This document shows, piece by piece, positions 13,634 through 14,506 of a stretch of DNA of 14,506 bases. Position numbers and translations under genes: made by a program. The first letter of the stretch is position 1. The number at the start of each line of letters is the position of its first letter. The stretch is taken from NCBI GenBank assembly GCA_947311265.1, contig CAMZKQ010000254.1, positions 1-14,506 of the forward strand, given 5' to 3'. Below the pieces are notes generated by a model. It had not been told where the DNA came from, made no database searches, and was given only the letters and a program-made list of their open reading frames with translations. The DNA is from an uncultured Chlorobiota bacterium (GTDB lineage Bacteria > Bacteroidota > Bacteroidia > Bacteroidales > JAADGE01).

Positions 13634-14506
13634 TTGGCATTACAGATATATAAAGAGATAGAACATTTTTCTGCCAAAAATGTAGTGCTTACCATTGGAA
13701 CTTTTGATGGGGTACATTTAGGGCATAAATTTATCTTAGAGCAACTTGTAAAAAAAGCAGATAGTATAAATGGGACACCTGCGGTTTTCACCTTCCCCCT
13801 GCACCCACGGAAAGTATTATATCCCGACGAACTGCCCCCACTAACGCTTTCAACATTAACCGAAAAAAAAAAATTATTAGAAAAATATGGTGTCGAACAC
13901 CTTATACTATACCCTTTTTCTAGGGTATTTTCTAAACTTACTGCTTATGAGTTTATTGAAACTATCCTTTTTGGGCAACTAAAAATAAAACATTTAGAAA
14001 TTGGCTACGACCACAAATTTGGCTGCGACCGGGTATCGGACATTAATATTCTACGCCAGTACGCAAAAGCATTTAGCATCTCGGTGGGGCAAACGGCTAA
14101 ATTTGATTCTAAAATGGGGACTATTAGCTCGTCGCAGATAAGAAGAATGATAGCCAAAGGGGATATTCTAAAAGCAAATGAATATTTGGGTTATAATTAC
14201 TCGTTGCGTGGGGAGGTTGTAAAAGGGCGAAAAATTGGGCGGACTATTGGCTTCCCTACTGCAAATATTAGAATTTCGGATAGCGAAAAAATAAAACCTG
14301 CATCAGGGGTATATTCTGCCGATGTTGTTTTTAAAGGCACTGCTTATAAGGCAATGCTCAATATTGGAACTAACCCTACGGTTGAAAATTCGCCTAAGGA
14401 AAGTATTGAGGTTCATATTTTTGATTTTAATGAAACTATTTATGGGCAAGAATTGGCTATTTTTCCAAGGCAATTTATCCGTAAGGAAATTAAATTTGAA
14501 AATTTA
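13634..14506 (+). CDS. ribF: Bifunctional riboflavin kinase/FAD synthetase (3' end beyond the window)
   Basis: RibF phosphorylates riboflavin to FMN and then adenylates it to FAD. The frame stays open to the last base, giving 291 codons of an expected roughly 310, so only the extreme C-terminus is missing. The FAD-synthetase domain is clear: TIGTFDGVHLGH (about 24-35), the GYDHKFG segment, and ISSSQIRRMI. The riboflavin kinase domain follows with LRGEVVKGRKIGRTIGFPTANI and the MLNIGTNPTV and EVHIFDF strands. No ATG precedes the conserved TIGTFDG segment. The first plausible start is TTG at 13634, 12 bp after the PP2C-type gene, suggesting co-transcription with it and efp. Confidence 0.95.
   Translation, partial: MALQIYKEIEHFSAKNVVLTIGTFDGVHLGHKFILEQLVKKADSINGTPAVFTFPLHPRKVLYPDELPPLTLSTLTEKKKLLEKYGVEHLILYPFSRVFSKLTAYEFIETILFGQLKIKHLEIGYDHKFGCDRVSDINILRQYAKAFSISVGQTAKFDSKMGTISSSQIRRMIAKGDILKANEYLGYNYSLRGEVVKGRKIGRTIGFPTANIRISDSEKIKPASGVYSADVVFKGTAYKAMLNIGTNPTVENSPKESIEVHIFDFNETIYGQELAIFPRQFIRKEIKFENL

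Noticed and set aside
1..14506. Mobile element, CRISPR, tRNA or defence system
   Set aside because: No direct-repeat array, transposase or integrase motif, tRNA cloverleaf or known defence gene was seen on either strand.

Overview
The window looks like chromosomal DNA of a Bacteroidota (Bacteroidetes) bacterium. The DNA is AT-rich. One secreted enzyme carries a type IX secretion C-terminal sorting domain. Several genes have the Bacteroidota-type -7 promoter element TAnnTTTG. The order DUF177 (yceD-like)-rpmF-fabH-accB-accC, and families such as DUF5777 and the OB-fold 'tRNA_anti-like' proteins, are typical of the phylum. No tRNA, rRNA, CRISPR array, transposase, phage or toxin gene was seen, and no gene-free stretch exceeds about 280 bases.

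Layout. (1) Positions 10-2471, plus strand: four envelope or secreted proteins. They are a membrane-anchored OB-fold protein, a one-heme c-type cytochrome lipoprotein, a YceI-like lipid-binding protein and a DUF5777 beta-barrel-like protein. Strong terminators follow the first and third genes, so these are at least partly separate transcripts. The DUF5777 gene is split by a single-base frameshift near its 3' end. (2) Positions 2572-11504, minus strand (transcription runs from high to low coordinates): a lysine-rich SPOR-domain protein; a secreted EEP-family nuclease/phosphatase with a T9SS tail; DUF177-rpmF-fabH; a long hairpin terminator; accB, a small lipoprotein and accC; then bactofilin, an AtpZ-like ATP synthase accessory protein that overlaps bactofilin by 26 nt, and an arginine (phosphagen) kinase. 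(3) Positions 11782-14506, plus strand: efp (elongation factor P), a GAF-like/PP2C (SpoIIE/RsbU-type) phosphatase gene interrupted by an in-frame TAA, and ribF, which runs off the window end.

How the genes work together. fabH, accB and accC supply malonyl-CoA and start fatty-acid synthesis, next to the ribosomal gene rpmF as in many bacteria. Bactofilin and the SPOR protein belong to cell-shape and cell-wall biology. AtpZ and arginine kinase both concern ATP supply: AtpZ-family proteins accompany F-type ATP synthase, and arginine kinase stores high-energy phosphate as phosphoarginine.

The most notable item is the full-length arginine kinase, a family mainly known from animals and protists and only sporadic in bacteria. 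It sits directly behind atpZ and bactofilin. I did not find a convincing wholly new system. The main oddities are this kinase and its context, two interrupted genes, several TTG starts, a lipoprotein gene between accB and accC, and some strong hairpins.
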